Position numbers and translations under genes: made by a program. DNA of 48,404 bases. Origin: an uncultured bacterium. GTDB lineage: Bacteria > Cyanobacteriota > Vampirovibrionia > Gastranaerophilales > Gastranaerophilaceae. The notes under the pieces were generated by a model. It had not been told where the DNA came from. It saw nothing but the letters and a program-made list of their open reading frames with translations, and searched no databases. The stretch spans positions 1 through 48,404 of the forward strand of contig CACZSH010000012.1 in the NCBI GenBank assembly GCA_902783785.1, written 5' to 3'. Shown one piece after another: positions 40,186 to 48,404 of this stretch (positions within the stretch are counted from its first letter, which is position 1; each line of letters starts with the position of its first letter).

Positions 40186-40278
40186 AAGATGTTGATAAAT
40201 TTATAATACGTTGATAATAAATAACTGTTGTCGTGATTTTCAATGACTGTTATTTTATTTTTGGGTGGGGATAAAATT

Positions 40279-41208
40279 ATGAAAAAATGTGCATTTATAT
40301 TTCCCGGTCAGGGTTCTCAGGCTGTTGGAATGGGTAAAGACTTGTATGATAATTTTGAAGGTTCAAAGCAAGTTTTTGACAGAGCAAATGAAATTTTAAA
40401 CAAAGATATTAAAAGTTTATGTTTTGATGGTGATGAAGAAACCTTAAAGCAAACAGTAAATACTCAGCCTGCGATATTAACGACTTCGATTGCAGCCTTA
40501 GAAGCTTTGAAATCAATTATTGATATAAAACCTGAATTTGTTGCTGGTCATAGTTTAGGTGAATATGCTGCTTATTATGCTGCTGGTGTTCTTGATTTAG
40601 AAAAAGCTTTGATTTTAATACAAAAAAGAGCAGATTTAATGAGTGATTCCCCGTCAGGTGCAATGAGTGCAGTTATAAATGCAACTGATGAACAAATAAA
40701 AACAGCTCTAAAAAAGGCTTATGAAGCAGGCTATGTTGATGTGGCAAATTATAATTCTCCTTCGCAAGTTGTTTTAACAGGAGAAAAAGAAGCAGTTGAA
40801 AGAGCTGGTGAAGTTTTAACGTTAATGGGCGTAAAAAGAGTTATTCCGTTGGCTGTTTCAGGTGCATTTCATTCTAAATTGATGCAAAGTGCCAGTGAAA
40901 GATTTGAAGAATTTTTAGAAAATATTGATATAAATAATGCTGAAATTCCTGTAATAACAAACGTTGATGCAGAAATTACAACAGAAAATTTTAAGCCGAA
41001 AATGAGCAAACAAATTTGTTCATCAGTTTATTGGACACAAACGATACAAAAAATGATAGAAAACGGTGTTGAAATTTTTGTGGAAATTGGTAACGGTAAA
41101 GTGTTAAGCGGTTTGAACAAAAAAATAAGTTCTGATATTATAAGTTATAACGTATACGACAAAGCAACTTGTATTGAAGTTGCAGAAAAATTAAAAGAGG
41201 TATTATAA
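40279..41208 (+). CDS. fabD: Malonyl-CoA:ACP transacylase
   Basis: Moves malonyl from CoA to ACP. FIFPGQGSQAVGMGKDLY at the start, the nucleophile elbow AGHSLGEYAAYYAAG (Ser92), the Arg in IQKRADLM and SGAFHSKLM (catalytic His). I start at 40279 (MKKCAFIFPGQG), with GGTGGGG upstream; the in-frame ATG at 40243 adds a hydrophobic stretch not present in the family. 309 residues. It overlaps fabG by one base (TAATG). Confidence 0.96.
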   Translation: MKKCAFIFPGQGSQAVGMGKDLYDNFEGSKQVFDRANEILNKDIKSLCFDGDEETLKQTVNTQPAILTTSIAALEALKSIIDIKPEFVAGHSLGEYAAYYAAGVLDLEKALILIQKRADLMSDSPSGAMSAVINATDEQIKTALKKAYEAGYVDVANYNSPSQVVLTGEKEAVERAGEVLTLMGVKRVIPLAVSGAFHSKLMQSASERFEEFLENIDINNAEIPVITNVDAEITTENFKPKMSKQICSSVYWTQTIQKMIENGVEIFVEIGNGKVLSGLNKKISSDIISYNVYDKATCIEVAEKLKEVL

Positions 41209-41933
41209 TGAGTGAAAAATTAGCATTAGTAACGGGCGGATCTAGAGGGATCGGTGCTGCTGTTGCAAAAGAACTTGCACAAGCAGGATATGATGTTGTA
41301 ATAACTTATGCAGGTAACGAAGAAGCTGCAAATAAAACTGTTGATGAAATTAAATCAACAGGCGTTGAGTCAGCTGCATATAAATTTGATGTTTCAAATA
41401 ATGAAGAAACAGTACGAGTTGTAAATGAAATAATAGAAAAATACGGCAGAGTAGATGTATTGGTAAATAATGCAGGTATAACTCGTGACGGATTATTCAT
41501 GAGAATGAACAAAGACAACTGGGATGCTGTTATAAATACAAATTTGTCAGGTGCATATAATGTTACTCAACCGATAGTAAAAATTATGATGAAACAAAGA
41601 AATGGTGTAATCATAAACATGGCAAGCATAGTTGGTGTATATGGTAATGCAGGTCAAGCAAATTATGCTGCAGCAAAAGCAGGAATTATAGGTTTTACTA
41701 AATCTTTGGCAAAAGAATTGGCATCAAGAAATATTAGAGTAAATGCCATAGCACCGGGATTTATTTCAACAGACATGACAAAAGGTTTAGATTCTGAAAA
41801 AATAGCAGAACATATTCCTTTAAAACGTCTAGGACAACCTGAAGATATTGCAAAAACAGTAAAATTCTTATGTGAAGAAGGTACTTATATTACAGGACAA
41901 GTAATTCAAGTTGATGGCGGACTTACAGTATAA
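41208..41933 (+). CDS. fabG: 3-Oxoacyl-[ACP] reductase
   Basis: NADPH-dependent ketoreductase of fatty acid elongation. SDR landmarks: TGGSRGIGAAVAKEL (nucleotide site), NNAGITRDGLFMRM, NMASIVGVYGNAGQANYAAAK (Ser-Tyr-x3-Lys) and NAIAPGFISTDMT. 241 residues, normal. Co-translated with fabD. acpP follows after 96 bases and has its own promoter. Confidence 0.96.
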   Translation: MSEKLALVTGGSRGIGAAVAKELAQAGYDVVITYAGNEEAANKTVDEIKSTGVESAAYKFDVSNNEETVRVVNEIIEKYGRVDVLVNNAGITRDGLFMRMNKDNWDAVINTNLSGAYNVTQPIVKIMMKQRNGVIINMASIVGVYGNAGQANYAAAKAGIIGFTKSLAKELASRNIRVNAIAPGFISTDMTKGLDSEKIAEHIPLKRLGQPEDIAKTVKFLCEEGTYITGQVIQVDGGLTV

Positions 41934-41959
41934 AGAATTTTTACAATATATAAACATAT

Positions 41960-41987
41960 TTGCCAAATAAAATTTAGATAGTATAAT
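41960..41987 (+). promoter_or_regulatory. Promoter of acpP
   Basis: TTGCCA (41960-41965), a 16-base spacer and a perfect TATAAT (41982-41987), 42 bases before the ATG. A separate promoter fits the high demand for acyl carrier protein. Confidence 0.7.
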
Positions 41988-42029
41988 TTAATAGTAAAGT
42001 ATATTAATTACAAAAATGAGGAAAAAAGA

Positions 42030-42260
42030 ATGAGCACATTAGAAAAAGTAAAAAAAGTAGTAGTAGATCAATTAAGTGTAGATGAAAGCTTAGTAACACC
42101 TGAAGCAAGTTTCACTGGCGACTTAGGTGCAGATTCATTAGATACAGTAGAATTAGTAATGGCATTTGAAGAAGAATTTGGCTGTGAAATTCCTGATGAA
42201 GAAGCAGAAAAAATTCAAACAGTACAAGATGCTGTAAATTACATTGATTCTCATTCTTAA
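42030..42260 (+). CDS. acpP: Acyl carrier protein
   Basis: Carries growing acyl chains on a 4'-phosphopantetheine arm. The attachment Ser is Ser36 in [19 protein letters not shown], and [19 protein letters not shown] is the usual following helix. 76 residues, strongly acidic. GAGG precedes the ATG. Its codon choice (many GTA and TTA) looks optimised for high expression relative to neighbours. Confidence 0.97.
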   Translation: MSTLEKVKKVVVDQLSVDESLVTPEASFTGDLGADSLDTVELVMAFEEEFGCEIPDEEAEKIQTVQDAVNYIDSHS

Positions 42261-42291
42261 TTGAGGTCATAAACTTAAAATTTGTTAGAAT

Positions 42292-42334
42292 AAAGAGGAT
42301 TTACAGACATTTGGTTTATAAATCCTCTTTTCTT
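42292..42334 (+). terminator. Terminator between acpP and fabF
   Basis: AAAGAGGATTTA (42292-42303) pairs with TAAATCCTCTTT (42319-42330), 15-base loop, followed by TCTTT. It lies 31 bases after acpP and 22 bases before the fabF start, so fabF is partly insulated, or its expression depends on read-through. Confidence 0.75.
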
Positions 42335-42355
42335 TATTAATAGTGAGGAGAATTT

Positions 42356-43615
42356 ATGAGTAAAAGAAGAGTTGTAATAACAGGTATGGGTGCAATAACT
42401 CCATATGGCGTTGGGGTAGATAAGTTTTGGAATGGTGTAAAAAACTGTGAAAGCTGTATTACTAAAGATGACGGCTTAAAAATAACATTAGAACAACAAA
42501 CGACGCATATTTTTGGCAGAGTTTTACCGTATGATGAAGAAAAATACATGGATTCTAAAGATGCAAAACGTATGGATAATTTCGTTAAATATGCTATTGT
42601 TGCAAGTACTGAAGCAATGGAAGATTCAGGACTTGATATGGAAAAAGAAGATCCGTATAGAGTTGGATGTTTAGTTTCTTCAGGTGCAGGTGGTTTTAAA
42701 ACAATAGAAATCAATCATACTCAAATGTTAAAAAGAGGATATACAAAATGTTCTCCATTTACGGTTCCTGCTTTAATTGCAAACATGGCTCCCGGTAAAA
42801 TTGCCATAAAATTCGGATTAAAAGGTGTAAATAAATGTATTGTTTCAGCATGCGCAACAGGAACACAATCAATAGGTGATGCTTTCAGAACTATTCAATA
42901 TGGAGATGCCGACGTTCTTTTTGCCGGAGGTACAGAAGCTATTGTTTGTGATATGGGTGCCGGAGCTTTTTCATCAGCAAGAACATTATCAAAACGTAAT
43001 GATGAGCCTACAAAAGCTTCAAGACCTTACGATATAGATAGAGATGGTTTTGTAATGAGTGAAGGTGCCGGAGTTTTAGTTCTGGAAGAATTAGAGCATG
43101 CTAAAGCTCGTGGTGCAAAAATTTATGCAGAAATTGTAGGTTATGGACAAACTTGTGATGCCTATGATATGGTAGCTCCTGATCCTACAGGTCAAAGTGC
43201 AGCAAAAGCTATGGAATTTGCTTTAAAAGATGCGGAAATATCTCCGGAACAAATTGATTATATTAATGCACATGGTACAAGTACTCATGTTGGCGATATT
43301 GGAGAATCTCTTGCAATTGCCGATATTTTTGGTGATTTAGAAAAGAACAAACATTTAATGGTAAGTTCAACAAAAAGTATGCATGGACACTTAATTGGTG
43401 CTGCTGGTGCTGTTGAAGCCATAGTTTGTATAAATGCTATGAGAGAAAGCATTGTTCCTCCTACAATAAATCTTGAAAACCAAGATCCTGAAGTCGCAAA
43501 TTTAAATTATGTTCCTAATAAGCCTGTAAATGCAGAGTTGAAATATACAATGTCAAATTCATTTGGTTTTGGAGGACATGATGCTTCAATAGTATTAAAA
43601 AAATACGAAGAGTAG
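42356..43615 (+). CDS. fabF: 3-Oxoacyl-[ACP] synthase II
   Basis: Elongating condensing enzyme. The Cys-His-His triad is intact: Cys166 (VSACATGTQS), His306 (NAHGTSTHVGD) and His345 (KSMHGHLIGAAGAVE). 419 residues, normal. Near the end GFGGHDASIVLKKY has Asp where most have Asn (GFGGHNAS). GTGAGGAG precedes the ATG. Ends the fab cluster; fabH, fabZ and fabI/K are not in the window. Confidence 0.96.
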   Translation: MSKRRVVITGMGAITPYGVGVDKFWNGVKNCESCITKDDGLKITLEQQTTHIFGRVLPYDEEKYMDSKDAKRMDNFVKYAIVASTEAMEDSGLDMEKEDPYRVGCLVSSGAGGFKTIEINHTQMLKRGYTKCSPFTVPALIANMAPGKIAIKFGLKGVNKCIVSACATGTQSIGDAFRTIQYGDADVLFAGGTEAIVCDMGAGAFSSARTLSKRNDEPTKASRPYDIDRDGFVMSEGAGVLVLEELEHAKARGAKIYAEIVGYGQTCDAYDMVAPDPTGQSAAKAMEFALKDAEISPEQIDYINAHGTSTHVGDIGESLAIADIFGDLEKNKHLMVSSTKSMHGHLIGAAGAVEAIVCINAMRESIVPPTINLENQDPEVANLNYVPNKPVNAELKYTMSNSFGFGGHDASIVLKKYEE

Positions 43616-43635
43616 TAATTGAAAAATAAACTAAC

Positions 43636-43675
43636 AAAGCAAGGCGGTTTTCTTTAGAAAACCGCCTTGCTTTTT
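43636..43675. terminator. Bidirectional terminator between fabF and the helicase gene
   Basis: A perfect 18-bp stem AAAGCAAGGCGGTTTTCT/AGAAAACCGCCTTGCTTT around a TT centre, with T-rich tails both ways. It lies 20 bases after fabF and 15 bases after the convergent helicase stop. Confidence 0.92.
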
Positions 43676-43687
43676 ATATTAAAATAA

Positions 43688-46600
43688 TCATTCTTCTTTT
43701 TGATTAAAGATTCTGTCTAAGCAAGCTTGTGGCGAATAGAACCATTCTCTTGACGTTATTCTGTCTACTTTAAATCCTGAACGTTCGAGTATAGATTGCT
43801 TTTTCATATTAGAAATATGAGATTTTTTATTGTCTTCAACTCCGTCTATTTCTATGATTAAATTATTTCCAATCAATAAATCTGACGATAATCCTGCAAT
43901 TTCTGCTCCTGCTTTTACAGAATATCCTCTTTCTCTTATTTTTTCTGCAATTTCTTTTTCTAAAGGATTTTTATATAAATTTTCGTCAATTTCGTTGTTC
44001 ATTACCGCATTAAAGTGGTCATTGTATTCTCTAATGTACTCGAGATAACTTCTAAATAGACCTTCAGGTAAGTCGTTTATATCTTTTGATACAAAATTAA
44101 TAACTTTATATTTTGCACGAGTAATGGCAACATTAAATAAATTAGGCTTTTGCAAGAAAGTTAAACTTTGAGGATGACTGTCATTGGCATAAGCCCACGA
44201 CATTAGTATAATGTCTCTTTCATCACCTTGAAATGCGTGAGCTGTACCAATTTCAACTTCATGCTTTTGCATCATTCTTTCTGAAATAACTTTTCTTACT
44301 GATATTTTTAATTGGTCAACCTGAGCTCTAAATGGTGAAATTATACCTATTGTTACAGGTTTTTCTGGATTTTTTCTTTCGTCTTCCAAAATTATTTCAT
44401 GAACTTTTCTTACAACAGCTTCTATTTCTGGTGTATTTCTTGTTATGTTGCATTCTGGATCCATTTTTCCGTCAGGAACATTTACTATTTCCAAAACTTT
44501 TTCTGTTGATGAATTTTGATGCATAACTTTTATTCTGTCAGCATAAAATTCGTGGTTAGAAAAATTAATAATTGGTGGTAAACTTCTAAAATGTTCATCT
44601 AATAAAACAGGTGAATTACAATAGAAATTTGCAATATCGAACATTGAATTTGAACGATATTTCCACATTAACTGATATCTGTCAGGAATACCGTATTGAC
44701 TTAAAAATGACTGTTCTTTTGCTTTTTCTAAAAACGAAAGATGCGGTAATTGCTTATCATCACCTACAATTACAGCACGTTTTGCTCTGAATAGTATAGG
44801 AAAGCAGCTTGCTATATCGCATTGTGATGCTTCGTCTATTATTGCTACATCAAATAGTGCTGGTTTCATTGGTAGAGAACTTGAAACGGCATATGTTGTT
44901 ACACACCAACAAGGGAAAGCTTCTAAAAGCGGTCTGAAATCTTCTGTTTCAAGTATTCTGTTTTGAAGATTTTGTTGTCTTGATACAAGTGACTTTGCAT
45001 GTGTTAAAAGTCGTCCTCTTTTTTGGCTGTCATTTCTTAATCCTTTTAATGACTCAACTCTTATTGATTTTAATACATTTGTTACAAGTGAATGTTGTTT
45101 TGATTTTAGGTTATGTATTTCATTTATTAAAAGATGAAGATTTCCAATTTTTTGAATTTCTGTTTCATAGAGTTTTAGTCGTCTTTCTATTTTTGCGTAA
45201 GCAAGTTCATCTTTTAATCTTGAAATATTTAATTCCGAATCTTCGAAATCTTTCAAATTCAAAACTTTTTTAATTTTTTCTTTAGCGGAATAATTTTGAA
45301 GATTTACAATAAATCCGCTTTTATCAAAATTATTTTCTATAGTTTTTATAGCGCTGTTTAAATCTTCAACATCTTGTTTTTTTAGTATTTCTTTTATATA
45401 TTGTCTTTCTCCGAGAATTAATTCTTGGCTCTTTCTTTCTATTTCAGCTTTTTGCCATTCTCCTTCAAAACCGATTATTTTTTCGCAGTTATCTTCCAAA
45501 GATTTGATGTCATTAAGCAATTTTTTTATATCATCAACTTCGCTGAAAATAATGTCTTCTAGATTTTCATTCAAATCAAATTTTCCCGCTGCTAAGTCTT
45601 CGAGTTGATATTTTAATTTGCGTTGATAATCAAGTCTTCCTGCTCTTAATGCCAAAAATGGAGCGCCAAGATTATTTAATCTGTCAGCAACAACATCAAC
45701 TGCTTTATCCATTTTTGAAGCTACAAGAACTGTTTTACCTTCTGCAATTAAGTGTGCTACAAGATTTACTATTGTTTGAGATTTACCTGTGCCGGGAGGT
45801 CCAAAAACAGATACAATTTTATTTAATTCTATTTGTCTTATAACATTTTCCTGAGAATCGCTTAAAGAAAGTGGTGTAAGTGGCAAAAAATTTTCTATAT
45901 CATCCGGTTTTGGAATTTCTAATTGTTTACCTTTACTTTGCAGATATTCTTCATTTATAACATTTAATGCTGTTTCTCGATATATTCCGCTTGGTCTTTC
46001 TGCAATTTGGGTTAATTCGTGAAGAACTCCTGCTGTTGTGGTTGGACGTTTTGTCAAAATTATTGCACTTTGTCTGGTTAAACATATTTTATCTAATTTA
46101 ACTTGTGCCTTTTGAGATTTTTCTTCTTCATCTTCTATAAAATCATCTATATTATCTGCATCTATTGTATCTTTTTCTTTATAAAAATCTTTTTCCTTAG
46201 ATACATTGTCATCCTCTGTTAATTCCGGATTTAGTGATACATCAACATCTGGAATAATTGATTTTAATGTGGTTAAAAATATATCAAGCTTTTCTTGTGT
46301 AATTGGTGCAGACGGTACGGCATCAAGTAAAAATTTTAAAACTTGTTCCACTTCATCATCGTCATCAGCTTTCTTCATTAGCGCTGTGATTGCACCTGTA
46401 TTTAGTGAAATCATTTCTTCTGTTAAAAATAAATTTATATTTACTCCGTTTTTTTCTAATCGGCAAGGTGTGTAAAGTAATGGAGTTAAAAATTCATTAC
46501 TGCGTTTTTTTGATGATTTACCCACTAAAAATAAATATCCGTAAATTAAGTATTTATCTTTTTGTTCAGATGAGCTTTGAAGTAGTAATTCTGTTACTTT

Positions 46601-46819
46601 TGAATCATAAGCTGAAAGTTTCAAATATTCTAAATTCTTTGTGTAAAGTGTTTCTTCATCTTTTAAAAATATCCATTTGTTGGCTTTATCAGCTTTTAAA
46701 TTTCTGAATGTTGAACTCTTAACTTCTTCTCTAACACAATCGTGTAAATATTGACTTAATTTTTTTATAAAACTGTTATTAAATGCTGAATTAAGTGCTT
46801 TTGTCGCTTCTTGTAACAT
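43688..46819 (-). CDS. Superfamily 1 helicase fused to a PD-(D/E)XK-like nuclease
   Basis: 1043 residues. A regulatory N-terminal region (about 1-330) is followed by the Upf1/Dna2-type SF1 core: Walker A GPPGTGKSQTIVNLV (near 337-350), Walker B IIDEASQCD (near 660), GDDKQLPHLSFL, RSLPPIINFSN, IGTAHAFQGDERDI and NVAITRAKYKV (near 895). A long coiled-coil-prone insert lies between motifs Ia and II. The last about 90 residues (NPLEKEIAEKIRERGYSV ... SSDLLIGNNLIIEIDG ... GFKVDRITSREWF) have the Asp-x(n)-Glu-x-Asp layout of Vsr/DUF559-like PD-(D/E)XK nucleases. Such fusions occur in DNA repair and in phage-defence genes; this one stands alone. AGAGGG precedes the ATG. Confidence 0.85.
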   Translation of the reverse strand: MLQEATKALNSAFNNSFIKKLSQYLHDCVREEVKSSTFRNLKADKANKWIFLKDEETLYTKNLEYLKLSAYDSKVTELLLQSSSEQKDKYLIYGYLFLVGKSSKKRSNEFLTPLLYTPCRLEKNGVNINLFLTEEMISLNTGAITALMKKADDDDEVEQVLKFLLDAVPSAPITQEKLDIFLTTLKSIIPDVDVSLNPELTEDDNVSKEKDFYKEKDTIDADNIDDFIEDEEEKSQKAQVKLDKICLTRQSAIILTKRPTTTAGVLHELTQIAERPSGIYRETALNVINEEYLQSKGKQLEIPKPDDIENFLPLTPLSLSDSQENVIRQIELNKIVSVFGPPGTGKSQTIVNLVAHLIAEGKTVLVASKMDKAVDVVADRLNNLGAPFLALRAGRLDYQRKLKYQLEDLAAGKFDLNENLEDIIFSEVDDIKKLLNDIKSLEDNCEKIIGFEGEWQKAEIERKSQELILGERQYIKEILKKQDVEDLNSAIKTIENNFDKSGFIVNLQNYSAKEKIKKVLNLKDFEDSELNISRLKDELAYAKIERRLKLYETEIQKIGNLHLLINEIHNLKSKQHSLVTNVLKSIRVESLKGLRNDSQKRGRLLTHAKSLVSRQQNLQNRILETEDFRPLLEAFPCWCVTTYAVSSSLPMKPALFDVAIIDEASQCDIASCFPILFRAKRAVIVGDDKQLPHLSFLEKAKEQSFLSQYGIPDRYQLMWKYRSNSMFDIANFYCNSPVLLDEHFRSLPPIINFSNHEFYADRIKVMHQNSSTEKVLEIVNVPDGKMDPECNITRNTPEIEAVVRKVHEIILEDERKNPEKPVTIGIISPFRAQVDQLKISVRKVISERMMQKHEVEIGTAHAFQGDERDIILMSWAYANDSHPQSLTFLQKPNLFNVAITRAKYKVINFVSKDINDLPEGLFRSYLEYIREYNDHFNAVMNNEIDENLYKNPLEKEIAEKIRERGYSVKAGAEIAGLSSDLLIGNNLIIEIDGVEDNKKSHISNMKKQSILERSGFKVDRITSREWFYSPQACLDRIFNQKEE

Positions 46820-46871
46820 AATTCCCTCTTGACTTTATTGCTTATTTAGTATTTTAGGCTAAAATGAAAGT

Positions 46872-47990
46872 ATGAACATCATTGATTTGTACGAAAAATA
46901 CGATAATTTGTACTATGTAGGCGGAGTTGTACGTGATATTTTAATTAAGATGCCAAGTCAGGATGTCGATATTACTGTTGAAGGTAATGCTATTGAATTT
47001 TGTAAAAATTTAGAAGAGTGTGAAATTGTTCAAACAAATCCTGATTTTGGAACAGTAAGAATAAAACTAAATAATCAAGTTTATGATATAGCGTCTACAA
47101 GAAAAGAAGCTTACCCCAAAAAAGGTCATTTACCTGTTGTTACAGAAATAGGCTGTTCATTAAAAGATGATGTCATTCGTCGTGATTTTACCATAAACGC
47201 TCTTGCAAAAAATACTAAAACAGGTGAAATTATAGATTATGTTAACGGCAAAGATGACATTCAAAATAAAAAACTGAGAGTGTTACACGATGAAAGCTTT
47301 ATAGATGATCCAACAAGAATCATACGAGGGTTAAAATTTGCTACAAGGTTTGGCTTTGAGCTTGACGAACATACAAAACTCTTGCAAGATAAATATTTGA
47401 AAAATATTAATTACGATATGTGTTATAAAAGAATGAAAGATGAACTTATTTCTATGTTTAATCTTAATTCTAACAAAGCTTTTGAAACTTTTATAAATGA
47501 TAAAATTTATAAATTGATAACTGAAAAAGAAATAAAACTTCCGGATTACGATATCTCAGGTTTGATTGGTAAATATTATAAAAAAATAAAGAATGTTTGG
47601 CTTATTTATGTTGCTCTTGTAGATACAGAAAAACTTGATTTGAATAAAATTGAATCTAAAATAGTTGATGATTATCAGAAACTCCTAAATATTAATTTGG
47701 ACTCAGATTACAATATTGTTAAAGCATTTGAAACTTGTGAAACAGAATCACTAATTCTTTATGAAATAAATAAAAAAGACAATAAAGCTATAAAATATTT
47801 AGATAAATTAAATGAAATAAAACCCGAAATAAATGGTAATGATTTAAAACAAATAGGTCTTCCGCCAAGCGAAAAATATGCAAAAATTTTCGATTATATT
47901 TTGCAAGAAAAATTAAAAAATCCAGATTTAACAAAAGTGGAAGAATTGGAATTGGCAGAAAAATTTGAAAAAAATAAAGAAAATATGTAA
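46872..47990 (+). CDS. cca: CCA-adding tRNA nucleotidyltransferase/poly(A) polymerase family
   Basis: Class II nucleotidyltransferase of 372 residues: YYVGGVVRDIL, the metal-binding DVDITV, DFGTVRI, ASTRKEAYP (the RKE-type motif), DVIRRDFTINALA and DDPTRIIRGLKFATRFGF. This set fits a CCA-adding or A-adding enzyme; which of the two cannot be told from motifs alone. Because tRNA-Ala and tRNA-Gln here already encode CC(A), a repair role is likely for these. The start is the first ATG; no Shine-Dalgarno site is present and TAAAAT lies 6 bases upstream. It diverges from the helicase gene over 52 bases. Confidence 0.9.
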   Translation: MNIIDLYEKYDNLYYVGGVVRDILIKMPSQDVDITVEGNAIEFCKNLEECEIVQTNPDFGTVRIKLNNQVYDIASTRKEAYPKKGHLPVVTEIGCSLKDDVIRRDFTINALAKNTKTGEIIDYVNGKDDIQNKKLRVLHDESFIDDPTRIIRGLKFATRFGFELDEHTKLLQDKYLKNINYDMCYKRMKDELISMFNLNSNKAFETFINDKIYKLITEKEIKLPDYDISGLIGKYYKKIKNVWLIYVALVDTEKLDLNKIESKIVDDYQKLLNINLDSDYNIVKAFETCETESLILYEINKKDNKAIKYLDKLNEIKPEINGNDLKQIGLPPSEKYAKIFDYILQEKLKNPDLTKVEELELAEKFEKNKENM

Positions 47991-48009
47991 ATTTTTATTA
48001 AAACATGAC

Positions 48010-48042
48010 TGGCATGTAGCTGAAACATGAGTTAACATGCCA
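48010..48042. repeat. Inverted repeat TGGCATGT/ACATGCCA over a candidate start codon
   Basis: Perfect 8-bp arms (48010-48017 and 48035-48042) with a 17-base loop. The right arm contains the ATG at 48037 of the small ORF. It lacks a T-run, so it is not a typical terminator for cca; it could be an operator or hide the start codon. Confidence 0.55.
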
Positions 48043-48282
48043 TGTATGGACATCATAAAAAACTTGAAGGATTACAAGTTATCTCATAAGCAACGGATAT
48101 TTGCCAGTTATTTGAAGGATAATGCCGATTCATATACCTGTGTAGAACAAATAACTAATAGAGAATTCTTGCGTCAGTATTTTGCACCTGATAATGATTT
48201 TTTGATATATTCTACTGCCTTTTATGATTCAGCAAGACTTTGTAGATATAGTGAAGAAGAAAAAAATAGAAAAAGTTTGTAA
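48037..48282 (+). CDS. Weak small ORF, 81 aa, uncertain
   Basis: MDIIKNLKDYKLSHKQRIFASYLKDN... has plausible amino acid content with charged helices, but I recognise no family. The ATG at 48037 has no ribosome-binding site and lies within an inverted repeat; an alternative ATG is at 48046. It occupies the space between cca and the promoter of tRNA-Gln, with no overlap. It may be a real small gene, a remnant, or chance. Confidence 0.4.
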   Translation: MPCMDIIKNLKDYKLSHKQRIFASYLKDNADSYTCVEQITNREFLRQYFAPDNDFLIYSTAFYDSARLCRYSEEEKNRKSL

Positions 48283-48287
48283 AAATA

Positions 48288-48318
48288 TTGACAAATTTTC
48301 TTAAACTGATAATATAAA
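48288..48318 (+). promoter_or_regulatory. Promoter of tRNA-Gln
   Basis: A perfect TTGACA (48288-48293) is followed by TAATAT at 48310-48315 (16-base spacer) or TATAAA at 48313-48318 (19-base spacer). The tRNA 5' end is at 48330, so transcription would begin a few bases before it. Confidence 0.75.
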
Positions 48319-48329
48319 AGAGTACCTAT

Positions 48330-48404
48330 TGGGGTGTCGCCAAGTGGTAAGGCACCTGGTTTTGGTCCAGGCATTTCGGAGGTTCGAGTCCTTCCACCCC
48401 AGCC
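48330..48404 (+). tRNA. tRNA-Gln (anticodon TTG), last base cut by window
   Basis: The acceptor stem TGGGGTG/CACCCCA gives a weak U1:A72 first pair, G73 is the discriminator, and CC of an encoded CCA is visible before the window ends. The anticodon loop TTTTGGT in CCTGG-loop-CCAGG shows TTG. The T-arm has TTCGAGT with one G:U pair. U1:A72 is the known recognition feature of tRNA-Gln by GatCAB, consistent with gatA in this window. Confidence 0.97.

Overview
The window is a visibly AT-rich bacterial chromosome segment with dense, mostly housekeeping gene content. Exported proteins carry Sec signal peptides, two large proteins carry S-layer homology (SLH) domains followed by a beta-rich and glycine-zipper tail, and there is a HydF hydrogenase maturase and a Re-type (anaerobe-type) citrate synthase operon. 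Together these suggest an anaerobic, diderm, gut-type bacterium, most like the non-photosynthetic cyanobacterial sister lineage (Gastranaerophilales/Vampirovibrionia). That placement is inference from protein style, not from a marker-gene tree. I see no prophage, complete insertion sequence, CRISPR array or rRNA.

Layout. 1-4.7 kb: 3' part of alaS, dut, an unknown gene, then hydF and tRNA-Ala(TGC) on the minus strand. 4.8-6.7 kb: three small lineage-type genes, namely a cysteine-rich Spy-like exported protein and two related small proteins, the second behind a sequence very close to a sigma-28 (FliA) promoter. 6.8-9 kb (minus): a GT26 glycosyltransferase, an orphan transketolase N-half and an exported guanine-deaminase-like enzyme. 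9-10.1 kb: a Lys/Ala-rich repeat protein, an XRE regulator, and a HAD-phosphatase stub that ends in a hairpin repeat. 10.2-14.7 kb: two SLH proteins flanking a COG3580/DUF2229 protein. 14.7-20.7 kb (plus): thioredoxin-like plus CcdA/DsbD-like pair, ribH-murQ-gpsA-ricT, and gatA.

20.8-28.9 kb (minus): an operon for DUF4914 (PEPCK/HPr-kinase-like P-loop protein), Re-citrate synthase, aconitase-type large and small subunits, NAD-type isocitrate dehydrogenase and a GT-C glycosyltransferase, preceded by a DUF1836 regulator. I read this as the oxidative branch from oxaloacetate to 2-oxoglutarate rather than leucine synthesis. 28.9-37.1 kb: an acyl-CoA/acyl-ACP synthetase, a SEC-C protein, ffh, rplS-rbgA-rnhB-pnuC, and rsmI. 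37.2-43.7 kb (plus): tpiA, a small unknown, yceD-rpmF-plsX and fabD-fabG-acpP-fabF, with no fabH in the cluster. 43.7-48.4 kb: a large SF1 helicase fused to a PD-(D/E)XK-like nuclease, cca, a weak ORF and tRNA-Gln(TTG).

The genes fit together as translation (AlaRS with tRNA-Ala, GatA with tRNA-Gln, CCA-adding enzyme, ribosome assembly factors), lipid synthesis and a carbon/nitrogen linking pathway. The least explained parts are the small-protein cluster at 4.8-6.7 kb, the DUF4914-citrate operon, the exported deaminase and the helicase-nuclease. Perfect or near-perfect hairpins separate most transcription units, several acting in both directions.
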